The notes under the pieces are model-generated. The model was not told the origin of the DNA. It searched no databases and saw nothing but the letters and a program-made list of their open reading frames with translations. From Kitasatospora sp. NBC_00374 (GTDB lineage Bacteria > Actinomycetota > Actinomycetes > Streptomycetales > Streptomycetaceae), in contig NZ_CP107964.1 of the NCBI RefSeq assembly GCF_041434935.1, forward strand, positions 1-64,000: 64,000 nucleotides of DNA. Reading direction: 5' to 3'. A program made the translations under genes and the position numbers. Positions 53,637 to 62,799 of the stretch are shown in pieces (within the stretch, counting starts at the first letter, position 1; each line of letters opens with the position of its first letter).

Positions 53637-53940
53637 TCAGTCGCGGTAGATGGTGGAGCGGTGGCCGACGTGGACGACCAGGACGAGCAGTTGGCCGCCG
53701 TCGACGGTGTAGATGACCCGGTAGTCGCCCACGCGCAGCCAGCGGGTCTCGGGGGATCCGACGAGGGCGGTCGTGCTGCAGCCGTAGGGGTCCCGTTCGA
53801 GGTCGGAGAGCTTGCGCAGGATGGTGATGGCGGTGGCTCGGGGAGCTTGCGAAGCTCGCCGCAGGCGGACTCGGTGAACCGCGTCGCGTATTTGCGGTCG
53901 CTCACTCGGGTCTGGTCAGCGTCTCGGTCATCACGTCCTG
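53637..53940 (-). pseudogene. Frameshifted second copy of the RelE toxin
   Basis: From GTG 53905 it reads VSDRKYATRFTESACGELRK, then loses one G near 53841 (CTCGGGGAG against GCGGGGGAG in the intact copy). After adding it back the protein matches 7223-7492 to the same stop. The antitoxin gene is reduced to its last dozen codons (up to about 53940), where similarity ends. Confidence 0.85.
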
Positions 53941-54098
53941 AAGGCGGCGGCGGTGCCTGGTTGAAGTCGGAACCCCCTCCGCCCTGCCCGGCCGAGCCCG
54001 CCCCGCCGAACGGGGCAGCCCCGGCCCGCCACGGTCAGTTGCTTCTCCTCCGCGTGCCCGCCTGCGGCACGGTGGTCCCGGTCGGCTCTTGGCCGGGC

Positions 54099-55393
54099 TC
54101 AGCGCCGCGGCGGACTTGTGGGCAGCCAGCGGTGGAAGGTGGCGGCCAGACCGAGCGCGATGGTGCAGCTGGTGGCGAGCCAGGCCGCGCCGACGCCGGT
54201 GAGCCCGTACCGGGCATGAGCACGAGGACGAGGACCAGGAGCAGGCCGGCGAAGGCGAGCTGCAGCCCGGCCAGGAGCAGCAGGGAGCGGCGGACGCGGG
54301 CGACGTGGACGGCGGTGCCGAAGAGGATGTTGGGCAGGGCGGACAGTGCCATGAGGCGCATGACGGTGGTGCCGTGTTCGGCGTAGTCGGTGCCGAACAG
54401 TTGGAGGATCCAGGGTGCGGCGGCGACGGTGACGGCGGTGGCGGGGGCGATGAGGATGGTGGTGTGGCGGAGCATGTGGCGGGCGTGTTCGGCGAGTTTG
54501 TCGGGTTCGGCGGCGCCTTCGACGGTGAGGGACTGGCCCATGCTGTAGGCGGCTTGGTAGAGGGTGTCGGTGATGAGGTAGGCGAGGGAGTAGTAGGCGG
54601 TCTGTTCGGCTCCGAGGTGGGCGAGGATGAGCAGGGGCAGGGATTTGGAGACGGCGACTTGGCCGAGTTGGCCGATGTAGTCGGCTGCGGCGTAGGCCGC
54701 CATGTGCCGGCGCGGTACGCCGTGGGGGTGGGTGGTGTGCCGGGCGGCGGGCAGGGCCCGGACGAACAGCGCCGTGTTCGCCACGGTGACGGCGAGTACG
54801 AGGCCTACCGCCCAGGCCACCAGGATGCCGGCGGCGATGGCCAGGGCCGCGCAGACGGCCAGGGCGAAAGAAGATCAGGTTTTCGGCCAGGACCCAGCCC
54901 GGGCTGCGCAGACCGGTCAGCGCACCGTCCTGCAGGACGAAGATCGCATATGCCGCGGTGGCGAGGACGAAGAGCAGCGCCGGCAGCGGGCTGCGCAGTT
55001 CGGTCAGCCCGGGTGTGATGTGGGAGGCCAGCAGGACGAAGCCGGCGGCCACCGCTGCGCTGGAGGCGGCGGCGACGATGTAGCAGCGGATGACGAGGCG
55101 TCCCCCGCGGGGCCCGGCGGTGGGCAGGAAACGGATCAGGACGTCGCCGAGGTTGAGCGAGCCGAGCGTGGCCAGCAGCGTGGCCACCGACAGCAGGGCG
55201 TAGCTGCGGCCGACGGCTTCGGTACTGAACCACCTGGCCGCCAGGAGCCAGTACAGGCGCCGAGAGCGGCGGCCACCACCGAGCTGGCCGCCAGGATCCG
55301 CCCGTTGCGCAGCAGCACGCCGGGACCCGGCCCGGGCCCGCTGGCCGGCCGCATCCGCTCCCGCAACCGAACGAGAGGCGCGCCCTCCCTCAC
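54099..55393 (-). pseudogene. Polysaccharide flippase-like gene with three frameshifts
   Basis: GTG 55393 has a GGGGAGG site. The protein starts LLRNGRILAASSVVAAAL, shifts near 55258 to WLLAARWFSTEAVGRSYALL and LNLGDVLIRFLPTAGPRGG, shifts near 54870 to ALAIAAGILVAWAVGLVLAV and the long membrane region MAAYAAADYIGQLGQVAVSK, and shifts back near 54214 to RYGLTGVGAAWLATSCTIAL. Reassembled, it is a multi-helix MATE/Wzx-type lipid-linked oligosaccharide flippase of about 430 residues. Three independent single-base breaks in one gene suggest decay, or locally poor sequence. It follows the lanthipeptide operon but is not an obvious lantibiotic exporter. Confidence 0.75.
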
Positions 55394-55875
55394 GCGGACC
55401 TCCCCGCTTCCACTCGGGACCGTGCTGGGGAGGCCCGCTCGCGTCCCGGCGCCGCGATCAACTCCGGGGCAGCGGCGGCGCATGCGGCCCGCGGGCGGCG
55501 CCGGCCGAGCACCGCAACCGCCACCCCGTCGTCGGACCCGTCGGGAGGGCGAGCGGTCGGCACCCGCCGCATCGCTCGAGAACCAGAGCAGCGCACCGTG
55601 CCGCCCGGTTCCGCCCTGGCGCCCTGATGGCGGTACCCGCACCTCCCACACAGCGCCAGGGCAAAGACCGGGAGCGGCAGAGTGCAGAGCGGAAACATGG
55701 ACAAACCGTGCCAGGAAGACACGCATCGGGACGGAACCCACGCCCAAGCAGATCTCCCCACCGCCGAAACGGCGGCCCCCACGCGCCGGTGGAGCGGGGT
55801 GAGTTCCTCCGGGGCCGCCCCGACGGCCTCTGCGCCGCCGGCCGTGCAAGCACGGTGCAGGCCCGGCTGTCTGGA
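55394..55875. other. Gene-free spacer
   Basis: No supported gene lies between the flippase relic and the surface protein gene; overlapping frames are composition artefacts. Confidence 0.4.
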
Positions 55876-57390
55876 TCAGGCGACGGAGTGGGTCACGGTG
55901 CCCGTGTAGGTGCCGGCCACCGCGGCCGCGGGGATCGTGATCACCACCGTGGGGCTCCAGCTCGTGGAGCTGTTCCCGTTGCCGGTGGAGGCGAAGGCGG
56001 ATCTCGAACTGCCGAGCGTCTGTCTGGCCGAGGCGTCGCTCTGACCCGGCGAGGCCGTCACAGTGCCGTTCGTGCTGGTCGCCGGCCCGGACCAGTAGGA
56101 GACGTTCGAGGTGGTGATCGTCTCGGCGGCGGTGCCACCGCCGGTGGTGAAACTCGTGGCGGACACCGTCGCCGTCCACGTGCTGGTGGCCAGTCCTCGC
56201 CCGTCCGAGACGGTCACCGAGCCGACGGCCGCGCTGACGGTGCCGCCGGGTGCCGCGCTGCCGAGGGCCGCGGTGGACGGCAGGCTGATCGACGGCGTGC
56301 CCGTGGTTGGGATGACGCTGATCTGGGTGCTGTTGCTGCCGCTGGTCTCGACGGTGTCCACGACCGCGCGGGTGAAGCTGGCCTTGCCTCCGGATGCGGC
56401 CGCCAGCTTCCCCGAGGCGGTGTAGATCGCGCCGCCGCCGGTGATCTGCGTGCCGTTTCCCGAGACCGTGACCGCCGCGGTGTTGTTGCGGTCGGCGATG
56501 AACGAGAAACCGGAGAAGGCCCCCGTGGTCGGTGCGCTGAGGGTGGTCTTGCCCCCGGTCTGGTCGAGGAAGAACGCGCCGACGGTGGCCACCGGGCAGG
56601 CCACCGGGTAGGTCGGGCAGGCGAGGTAGATCGTCACGCCGGTGCCGTTCAGCTTCCCGCCGGAGATCGTCATGCCGGTGGTGACGACATAGGTGCCGGG
56701 ATTGAGCGTCAGTGTGCCGGCCAAGTTCGCGATGCTGGTGTACACGCCGGGGCTGATCGTCTGGTTCCCGGAGATGTGGTTGACACTCGGGTACGGCGCG
56801 GCGGGTGTCGTGGGGCAGGCCGAGGCGGCCGGGCACTGAGCGAGGGCGGCGTACGGGTCGGTGACGGCGCTCTGGTTGGTGGGGGCCGGGCTGTACGAGC
56901 CGCCGCTCGCCGTGGCGAAGCCGGCCGGCGCGGCCGGGCCGCCGATGGTGCCGCCGGTCGCGGTGACCGTGGTGCCGCTGACGAGCGCGGCCTGACTGTT
57001 CGTCGAGTTGACCAGGATGCCGCCGGTGACGTGCATGCTGCCGGGGTGGGCGTACAGGGCGTTCGCGGCGCTCGGGTTGAGGACGCACAGGCTCGCCGTA
57101 CACGCGGTCGCGGCCCGGGCGGTGCCGGACGGACCGGTCACGACCCAGGCCAGCGCGCAGGTGAGGGCAAGGACCATGGCGCAGACCGCGCGTGGCAGGC
57201 GGCACCGCCCCCGGTTGCGGACGTGTCCGCCCGTGACCGGACGGCCGGGACCCGGGTCTCGGGGCGCAGAGCGGCACACCGGCGCATCGCCCGGCCCCTG
57301 ACCGCCGCCGACACGTCGACCATCGCCCGCCCGGGCCATGCCGACGAATCCGGCGGCGAGCCTCGCCGCCATACCCACCATCCTCAACAT
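55876..57390 (-). CDS. Large secreted surface protein, unknown function
   Basis: Up to 504 residues. A signal-peptide-like stretch (AVCAMVLALTCALAWVVTG, cleavage near GTARA) lies about 65 residues in, so the true start is uncertain; 57390 is the longest frame. The mature part is Gly/Thr/Ser-rich beta structure. It contains two Cys-containing loops (QCPAASACPTTP, YLACPTYPVACP), the repeating ladder NLAGTLTLNPGTYVVTTGMT like ice-binding or polymer-forming beta-solenoid proteins, and a C-terminal Ig-like domain ending AGTYTGTVTHSVA. It is probably a cell-surface adhesin or matrix protein. No sortase motif is seen. Confidence 0.65.
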   Translation of the reverse strand: MLRMVGMAARLAAGFVGMARAGDGRRVGGGQGPGDAPVCRSAPRDPGPGRPVTGGHVRNRGRCRLPRAVCAMVLALTCALAWVVTGPSGTARAATACTASLCVLNPSAANALYAHPGSMHVTGGILVNSTNSQAALVSGTTVTATGGTIGGPAAPAGFATASGGSYSPAPTNQSAVTDPYAALAQCPAASACPTTPAAPYPSVNHISGNQTISPGVYTSIANLAGTLTLNPGTYVVTTGMTISGGKLNGTGVTIYLACPTYPVACPVATVGAFFLDQTGGKTTLSAPTTGAFSGFSFIADRNNTAAVTVSGNGTQITGGGAIYTASGKLAAASGGKASFTRAVVDTVETSGSNSTQISVIPTTGTPSISLPSTAALGSAAPGGTVSAAVGSVTVSDGRGLATSTWTATVSATSFTTGGGTAAETITTSNVSYWSGPATSTNGTVTASPGQSDASARQTLGSSRSAFASTGNGNSSTSWSPTVVITIPAAAVAGTYTGTVTHSVA

Positions 57391-57565
57391 GACTCAAAAC
57401 GTACCAAGTGCTCCATATTGGACAGCTGTCTTGCGCGAGGTGATGCCCGTTCAGCGTGTCGGGGCCCTGGCCGGACGTGCTGGCGCGCCACCAGGACAGT
57501 GGTCAGGACCTCCCCGCCGACGTCCGCACCGCTTCTGCCGAAAGCGGGACGAGATAGCGATAGCC

Positions 57566-57750
57566 AGGCAGAGTCCGACGGGCTGGTCGACTGGCCCGCG
57601 CTGCCGGTGGACACCGTGTTCGAAGGTGAGCAGCCAGGGCGCTGGGTGCAGGCGCAGCGGGCCATCTGGGCCGGTCTGGAGGAGGGCCAGCGCGACCTGC
57701 TCGCCGCGATCGGCATCGAGGCCGACCCCGAGCGGGTGCGGGCGGCCGCC
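57566..57750 (+). pseudogene. Helicase-associated domain remnant 4
   Basis: It reads ESDGLVDWPALPVDTVFEGE, QPGRWVQAQRAIWAGLEEGQ and RDLLAAIGIEADPERVRAA, parallel to 37090-37260 in the longer copy. No start or helicase motor is present. Confidence 0.75.
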
Positions 57751-57958
57751 GGGTGGGCGCGCCCCAGGGACGGGAGTGGACGGGGGTGGTGGCGGCGAAC
57801 GCCACGACGGCTGCGGTGTGCCCGCAGGGGGAAGGAGGAACTGCGCGGCCGGGTGCCCGGCCGGTACGGCGCCCCGTCACCCGGGCGGCCCGCCGGCTGT
57901 GCCGGAGCCCGCCCGGCGCCACAGGCTGGGAGAAGGTACGACTCCGAGGAGGCCGCGG

Positions 57959-58351
57959 GTGCTGCACGGGTTCAAGAAGTTCATCATGCGCGGGAACGTG
58001 ATCGACCTGGCCGTCGCCTTCGTGATGGGCGCCGCATTCGTCGCGGTGGTGAACAGCCTGGTGAGCGACCTGCTGACCCCCCTGATCGCGGCCATCTTCG
58101 GCAACCAGGACTTCTCGGCGCTCACCTTCACGATCAACGGCAGCGTCTTCCGCTACGGCGCGTTCATCAACGCGCTGATCTCGTTCGTGTTGATCGCCGC
58201 CGCGCTGTACTTCTTCGTCGTCGCACCGCTCAACACCCTCGCCGATCGCCGCCGCCGCAAGGCCGGTCTCCCAATCCTGGACGAGCCGCCGACCGAGCTC
58301 GAGCTGCTGACCCAGATGCGGGACCTGCTGCGCGAAGCGCAGCGTCGCTGA
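57959..58351 (+). CDS. mscL: Large-conductance mechanosensitive channel MscL
   Basis: A 130-residue channel. GTG 57959 follows GAGGAGG. The amphipathic N-terminus VLHGFKKFIMRGNVIDLAVA and first pore helix (VAFVMGAAFVAVVNSLVSDL), the periplasmic loop with FTINGSVFRYGAF, the second helix (FINALISFVLIAAALYFFVV) and a cytoplasmic helical bundle (ELELLTQMRDLLRE) are all present. It opens under membrane tension to release osmolytes. It is a normally chromosomal gene in an otherwise accessory stretch. A terminator follows 16 bp after the stop. Confidence 0.95.
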   Translation: MLHGFKKFIMRGNVIDLAVAFVMGAAFVAVVNSLVSDLLTPLIAAIFGNQDFSALTFTINGSVFRYGAFINALISFVLIAAALYFFVVAPLNTLADRRRRKAGLPILDEPPTELELLTQMRDLLREAQRR

Positions 58352-58366
58352 GCCTGCGTGACGGAT

Positions 58367-58396
58367 CCTCCCCGGGCGAGCCGCACCCCGGGGAGG
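58367..58396 (+). terminator. Terminator after mscL
   Basis: The arms CCTCCCCGGG and CCCGGGGAGG have a 10-nt loop, just past the stop. Confidence 0.75.
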
Positions 58397-58476
58397 CTCT
58401 GTCCGTGCTACTCGGGCCGGCTGCACCGGATGGATGGCGTGGTGGTGTATGTGCCGCGTCAGCTGAGCGCGTGCCA

Positions 58477-58800
58477 ATGTCCCAAGATGTGGATCACGTC
58501 GTGGTCCAAGACCTCGCGGAAGTCGCCGTACCAGGGGCCGATGGCGTGGAGCCAGAGGCGTCGCTGGAGGCAGACGAGGTCGTCGGCTTCCGCTTCGAGC
58601 TCGTCGCCGCCCCCGCAGGATCAGTCGCGGTCGAATGGCGGCCCAGCCCCGACCTGACCGCTCTGGGCGACGGGCCGAGGCAGGTGATGCCGTCGACCAC
58701 TTCGCCCAGTCCGTGGCCGAGACCCCTACGGCTCTCGCCGCCGTTCTGCACAAGGCCGGCCTGCACGTCCTTACCCAGTTCGGCGGTTCATCATCGCGAA
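58477..58800 (+). pseudogene. Frameshifted small gene, unknown family
   Basis: It reads MSQDVDHVVVQDLAEVAVPG and VVGFRFELVAAPAGSVAVEW in frame 1, then from about 58685 continues in frame 3 with DAVDHFAQSVAETPTALAAV and LHKAGLHVLTQFGG. The two halves read as one protein of about 110 residues split by a one-base change. Confidence 0.4.
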
Positions 58801-58958
58801 TACCAGGCCCGTGGACCCTCTCGCCGCTCTCGGGCTCTGAACGCCCACCGGAACCTGGCGGTGAGGCACAGAAAGGTTGTCGCCACTGCGCTTGCCCCTT
58901 GTCCGGTGGGGGTCGGTGTGGGCCGACGGTTCGGCTCGAGTGCGCTGGTGATCCCCGG

Positions 58959-59350
58959 TCAGCGGCGGCTGGTGGCCAGGATGACGAGGAACTGGCCGCC
59001 GCCCGCCTCGATGTCGGCGGTCACCGGGAGTCCCGGCACCAGTCGGGAGAACCGGTCCACCATCTCGCGGCACCCCTTGCGCTCCAGTCTCCCGGCGACG
59101 GTGATTCAGCGGCGCGGGTTCGACCACGTACAGCCGGACCGCCGACCGGAAGGCGATGGCCACCTTGACCGCGCCCTTGCGGGTGTTGCACCCGCGGTGC
59201 GCGAGCCGCGACCTTGGCCTTCCGGTCGGCGGTCCGGCTGTCGACGCTGGGCCCCCGCGGGTCGTTCACCGACTTGTCGGGGTCGACCGCCTCGTCGCAC
59301 ACCCAGCACCGCCAGCCGTCGCGCTCGGCCACATCATCGAGAAGACTCAC
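58959..59350 (-). pseudogene. HNH endonuclease gene, frameshifted
   Basis: From GTG 59350 it reads VSLLDDVAERDGWRCWVCDE, then DPRGPSVDSRTADRKAKV. Near 59205 about two bases are missing. The next frame gives HRGCNTRKGAVKVAIAFRSA and VRLYVVEPAP, completing a CxxC...HxxCN HNH core. A second shift near 59105 leads to GRLERKGCREMVDRFSRLVP and the stop at 58959. It is a small HNH nuclease, now inactive as read. Confidence 0.6.
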
Positions 59351-59441
59351 CCGAGCAAACAAGCCTGCCCGGCCGCCGTTGCGTCCCGCTTGGGTGCGGT
59401 TGCGTTGCGGTGTGCTGGGGACCGGCCGGACGATCGTCCGC

Positions 59442-59720
59442 ATGACAACTGCACTTGACCGTGGCGAGCGTGACCAGCTCGCAGCCCTCGTCGAGGCTCT
59501 GTCGGCGGTGCCTGGCAACGATTCGAAGAGCGTGCGGGTGGACGAGACCCTGCTGGAGACCGCCGTCGCGCTGCTCGGGCAGCTCTCGGCCGCGTTCCGG
59601 GACGAGCCAATCAGCCGGGCCGCCGGCACCGTCGCGGACCGACTGCAGCTCAGCGTGCCGATGACAGCGATCCTGGCGATGAAGACCAAACTGGAAGCGG
59701 GCAACCTGGACCTCCGATAG
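59442..59720 (+). CDS. Small helical hypothetical protein, 92 aa
   Basis: ATG 59442 opens a clean frame: MTTALDRGERDQLAALVEAL, VDETLLETAVALLGQLSAAF and LSVPMTAILAMKTKLEAG. It is all-helical and soluble, without Cys. The family is not recognised. It is divergent from the HNH relic with about 90 bp between. Confidence 0.6.
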   Translation: MTTALDRGERDQLAALVEALSAVPGNDSKSVRVDETLLETAVALLGQLSAAFRDEPISRAAGTVADRLQLSVPMTAILAMKTKLEAGNLDLR

Positions 59721-59856
59721 GCCGGACTGCCGACCTCGGGGCGTCCCCGCGTCCGCCACCGCAGTCGCCTCTCGGTGGCGGACGCTCAGGCCAGGGAGGC
59801 GACGCCCCGCCCCGTGGTGGCCTGCGCGAGGCGGAGGCCGGTGACCGGGCCGGCGT

Positions 59857-60100
59857 TCAGGCGATCTGCTGGTCCAGGGCGGCCCGGAGCAGGGAGACCG
59901 CGTACTGCGTGTCCTTGGAGAGCCAGGGCTCACCGTCGGCGGCGTCGATGACCGACCGCCCTTCTGGCTCTCCCATCACCGGCCGGCGGCAGGGCGAGGG
60001 CCGCAGTGCGGGTGCGCTCCAGCCAGCCCATCACCTGGCGCAGCGTGGTGGGGTCGAGGTGGCGGGTGAGGTCGTGGACGGCCTGGTGGTCGGCGTCAGG
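59857..60100 (-). pseudogene. Frameshifted small gene, unknown family
   Basis: One frame reads ADHQAVHDLTRHLDPTTLRQ then VMGWLERTRTAALALPPAG. Near 59985 it shifts to GEPEGRSVIDAADGEPWLSK and DTQYAVSLLRAALDQQIA before the stop. No start is certain. Confidence 0.45.
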
Positions 60101-60301
60101 AGGTGGAGGCCGGCGCGGGCGAGCTGTGGACGTCTGACGGCCCGGGTGGGTCGTGGCCGCGTCGGGTTCATCCTTCCGTGGCCACGTCCGGCACGGCAGC
60201 ACGGTGCGTGCACGTTCCGGTCGGTAGCGTGCGGCGCAGCGCTGCCCGGCAGCGTGTCCGCGTCGCCCGGCGCGGACTGGCCCATGCTCGGAGGCATTCC
60301 T

Positions 60302-60844
60302 ATGACCATCCTCGGTGGTGTACTCCCCCAGGTCGGGCAGGAGATTCCCTGCTCCAGCTACGCGGTCAACGTGCCGCTGCAGATCAATGTGCTTGGCCTC
60401 GTCACCCTGGACATCAAGGGCGGCATCAGGTTTCGCGTCGAGGAGAGTATCCCCGGCGACCTGGGCGGCGTGAAGATGAGGATCATCGGTGAGGAGTACA
60501 GTGCCGACTCCCCCATCCTGGGACGGGTCGTCCTTTCGCGGGCGGACGTCGACACCACCCCGCTCAGCCTGCTCGAAGTCACCAGCGCCATGCCGCCGGT
60601 CTTGCGCCACACTCTCTTCCACGACTTCACGCTCACCATCGAGAAGCCCCCGGGGGGCGGCGGCCCGGCGGTCCTGTCCAACTCCCGGCCGATGACCACC
60701 CAGTGCGACAGGCTCACCGTCTTCCCCCCGCAGGGCTCCGTCTACCAGCTGCAGCAGGCGGTCGACTTCGCCCCGGTCGGCGCCCCCGGGCAGGTCGTCG
60801 CACAGCTCCTGCCGTTCCCCATGATCAGGTCCCACAACCCCTGA
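60302..60844 (+). CDS. Hypothetical protein, 180 aa
   Basis: ATG 60302 has GGAGG eight bases upstream; ATG 60284 is the alternative start. The protein is beta-rich with no signal peptide: MTILGGVLPQVGQEIPCSSY, LGLVTLDIKGGIRFRVEESI, then MRIIGEEYSADSPILGRVVL and a Gly-rich loop (EKPPGGGGPAVLS) before LTVFPPQGSVYQLQQAVDFA. The family is not recognised. A hairpin terminator follows. Confidence 0.7.
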   Translation: MTILGGVLPQVGQEIPCSSYAVNVPLQINVLGLVTLDIKGGIRFRVEESIPGDLGGVKMRIIGEEYSADSPILGRVVLSRADVDTTPLSLLEVTSAMPPVLRHTLFHDFTLTIEKPPGGGGPAVLSNSRPMTTQCDRLTVFPPQGSVYQLQQAVDFAPVGAPGQVVAQLLPFPMIRSHNP

Positions 60845-60859
60845 CCGGCATCCCCGCAC

Positions 60860-60888
60860 GGCCGGCCACCGCATTGCGGCGGCCGGCC
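60860..60888 (+). terminator. Hairpin after the 180-aa protein gene
   Basis: The arms GGCCGGCCACCGC and GCGGCGGCCGGCC (one mismatch) enclose a 3-nt loop, 15 bp past the stop. Confidence 0.65.
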
Positions 60889-61172
60889 CGATCGCACAGA
60901 CGGCGCGGCCTCGGCGCCCACACCCGCAGCCTCACCCGACGCGGCCGCCGACGGGGCCGGACCCGGGCGTGAGAACCGGACGGCGGCAACGCGCCGACGC
61001 CGGGAGTACCGTCCTCACCCGCATCCCCGATCGGCCGCTCCACGGCGCCCGTCACATCCGCAGCCCGGCGGCCTCCTCACCCTCGCGCCGGCCCAGCCCG
61101 GCGGCGCAGCGCGGCCGCCCGGCGATCGGCCCGCCGGTGTGTGGACAGTTGCCGTCCTCGGTTGTGTCGAGG

Positions 61173-62036
61173 TCAGGGCGTGGCGTTGTTGAACGCCAGG
61201 AGGTTGCTGGTTGGCGTCGGGACGGCAGTCAGCAGGTCACGTGTGGCCAGTTGCGTGATGGCGTCTCGGACGGTGGTGGTGGTCAGTCCGTCAGTCGTCG
61301 ACAGTAGATAGGCGGCCAGGCCGGCGATGTGGGCGGCTGCCTGCGCCGTGCCGGACATGATGTTGGCAGTGTTCGGGCCGCCGATGAAGGCGGAGGGGAT
61401 GTTGAATCCGGGGGCGAAGACGTCGATGCCCGGCCCGTGGTTGGACCAGAAGGCGCGCTCGTCTCGGATGTTGGAGGCGCCCACGGTGAAGGCCCCGGAG
61501 GCGCCGGATGGCGAGTAGTTGAGGGCGTCCTTGTTATCGTCGCCGGCCGGCACGACGACGAAGAGCCCTTGGCGGGCGGCGTCATTGACTTGTTCGTCGA
61601 GTGCGAGGTTTCGCGACTGGCAGGAACCGATCAGGGCGATGGACGGTCGTCCGGACGACTGGGCCTGTTCCGTCGTCCAGGCCAGGCCCTCGGCGATGTT
61701 CCCGGGGTTCGCGAGCATGTTGTCCGTCACCTTCACGGCGATGACCGACGCGTTCTTCGCGACACCGTACTTCGAGCCGGCGGCCGTGCCGGCCAGGTGG
61801 GTTCCGTGCCCGACGGTGTCGTCGTTTCCGCCGCCCGTCACGTTGACGCCCTGCCGGGCACGCCCTCCGAACCCGAGGTGGGCGGTGTGGACGCCGGTGT
61901 CCAGGACGTAGATGTCCACCCCTTCGCCGGCCCGCTCGTCGTACACGTACCTTTCGAACGTGACGGATGTCGGCTTCGGACGGTAGGAGATCCGGGCGAT
62001 CCCCCACGGCGCGCCTGTCTGGGTGTTGATGGCCAC
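61173..62036 (-). CDS. Subtilisin/proteinase K-fold protein without catalytic Ser
   Basis: A 287-residue S8-family protein. GTG 62036 follows AGGAG. The Asp site YVLDTGVH (Asp46) and His site GHGTHLAG (His77) are normal. The nucleophile site reads MSGTAQAAAHIAG, with Ala231 where family members have Ser (SGTSMASPH), and the oxyanion loop reads PAGDDN with Asp166 in place of Asn. The order and spacing match proteinase K/cerevisin enzymes (PWGIARIS, FWSNHGPGIDVFAPG). There is no signal peptide or propeptide. It is thus a predicted intracellular pseudoprotease, probably a binding or scaffold protein. Confidence 0.8.
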   Translation of the reverse strand: MAINTQTGAPWGIARISYRPKPTSVTFERYVYDERAGEGVDIYVLDTGVHTAHLGFGGRARQGVNVTGGGNDDTVGHGTHLAGTAAGSKYGVAKNASVIAVKVTDNMLANPGNIAEGLAWTTEQAQSSGRPSIALIGSCQSRNLALDEQVNDAARQGLFVVVPAGDDNKDALNYSPSGASGAFTVGASNIRDERAFWSNHGPGIDVFAPGFNIPSAFIGGPNTANIMSGTAQAAAHIAGLAAYLLSTTDGLTTTTVRDAITQLATRDLLTAVPTPTSNLLAFNNATP

Positions 62037-62799
62037 CTGTCTGCTCCTGGCTCGATCGAAACGGCGGGACGGCCGGCGCCCATTGCCCGTCGGCAGCCAC
62101 CGGTTCTGCGGACTGCGACTGCCCCGAGGGCCACTCAGCTGCGGAACCAGCACATCGCGACGACGAAAACGCCAGAGACCGTCCGACACACTACGCGTTC
62201 CTGCGACTACTCAATGCAATGACATGTCGCATCGAGTCCGGCTCGGTGCGACGACACCACTCTCACGTGTTCACGAGCAAGGGACGTCAACCACCGACCA
62301 CGTCCGTGCTGGCGCCGCGCGGCGCCAGCCCTCCGACCTGGGTTCGCCCCCTCCCCCCGGACGGGGCGAGCCCGACCGCGGCCGCTCTCGTCGGGCACCA
62401 GGACCTCCAACCCGTCGCCACCGTGCCCAGAGCGTCAACCCTGCTCGGCCCCGTCGTCGGCCAGCTACCCGCAGCGACAGGCGCCCTGCCCGTGGCAGGC
62501 CGGCTGCTCCCGGCAACCGTCGGACTGCCCGCCCTCGGCCAGCTCCCCCTCATCGGCGGACTGCAACCGGCCGCGGGCGGCCTGGAGCAGCAGGCGGCGC
62601 GGGCACGGCGGGGACCAGTGCGAGCGGGAGCACCGGGCGGCCACCGTCCCGGCCCCGCCCCGGGCACAGCACCAGGGACCGGGGCGCAGCAGCCCGAGGA
62701 GGCGCAGGCTCCGGCGGTGGTCTCTGGGAGACTGCCGGGGGCGGTGCGCGCCGTCCTTCATTGCCTGCGGCGCGCACCGCCTTTGACGTCGTGGCGGGT
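62037..62799. other. Stretch without a confident gene
   Basis: A plus-strand frame near 62400-62590 has a hydrophobic repeat-like run (LLGPVVGQLPAATGALPVAG) reminiscent of secreted Leu/Gly/Pro-rich tails, but no start or end can be supported. Confidence 0.35.

Noticed and set aside
54099..55393. Flippase considered as the lanthipeptide exporter
   Set aside because: Reassembled, it is a MATE/Wzx-type flippase and not an ABC LanT, and it carries three frameshifts.
55627..59445. A 1272-codon plus-strand frame
   Set aside because: It crosses the antisense of the surface protein, an HA relic, mscL out of frame and the HNH relic. Only short parts (57566-57750, 58477-58685) make sense.
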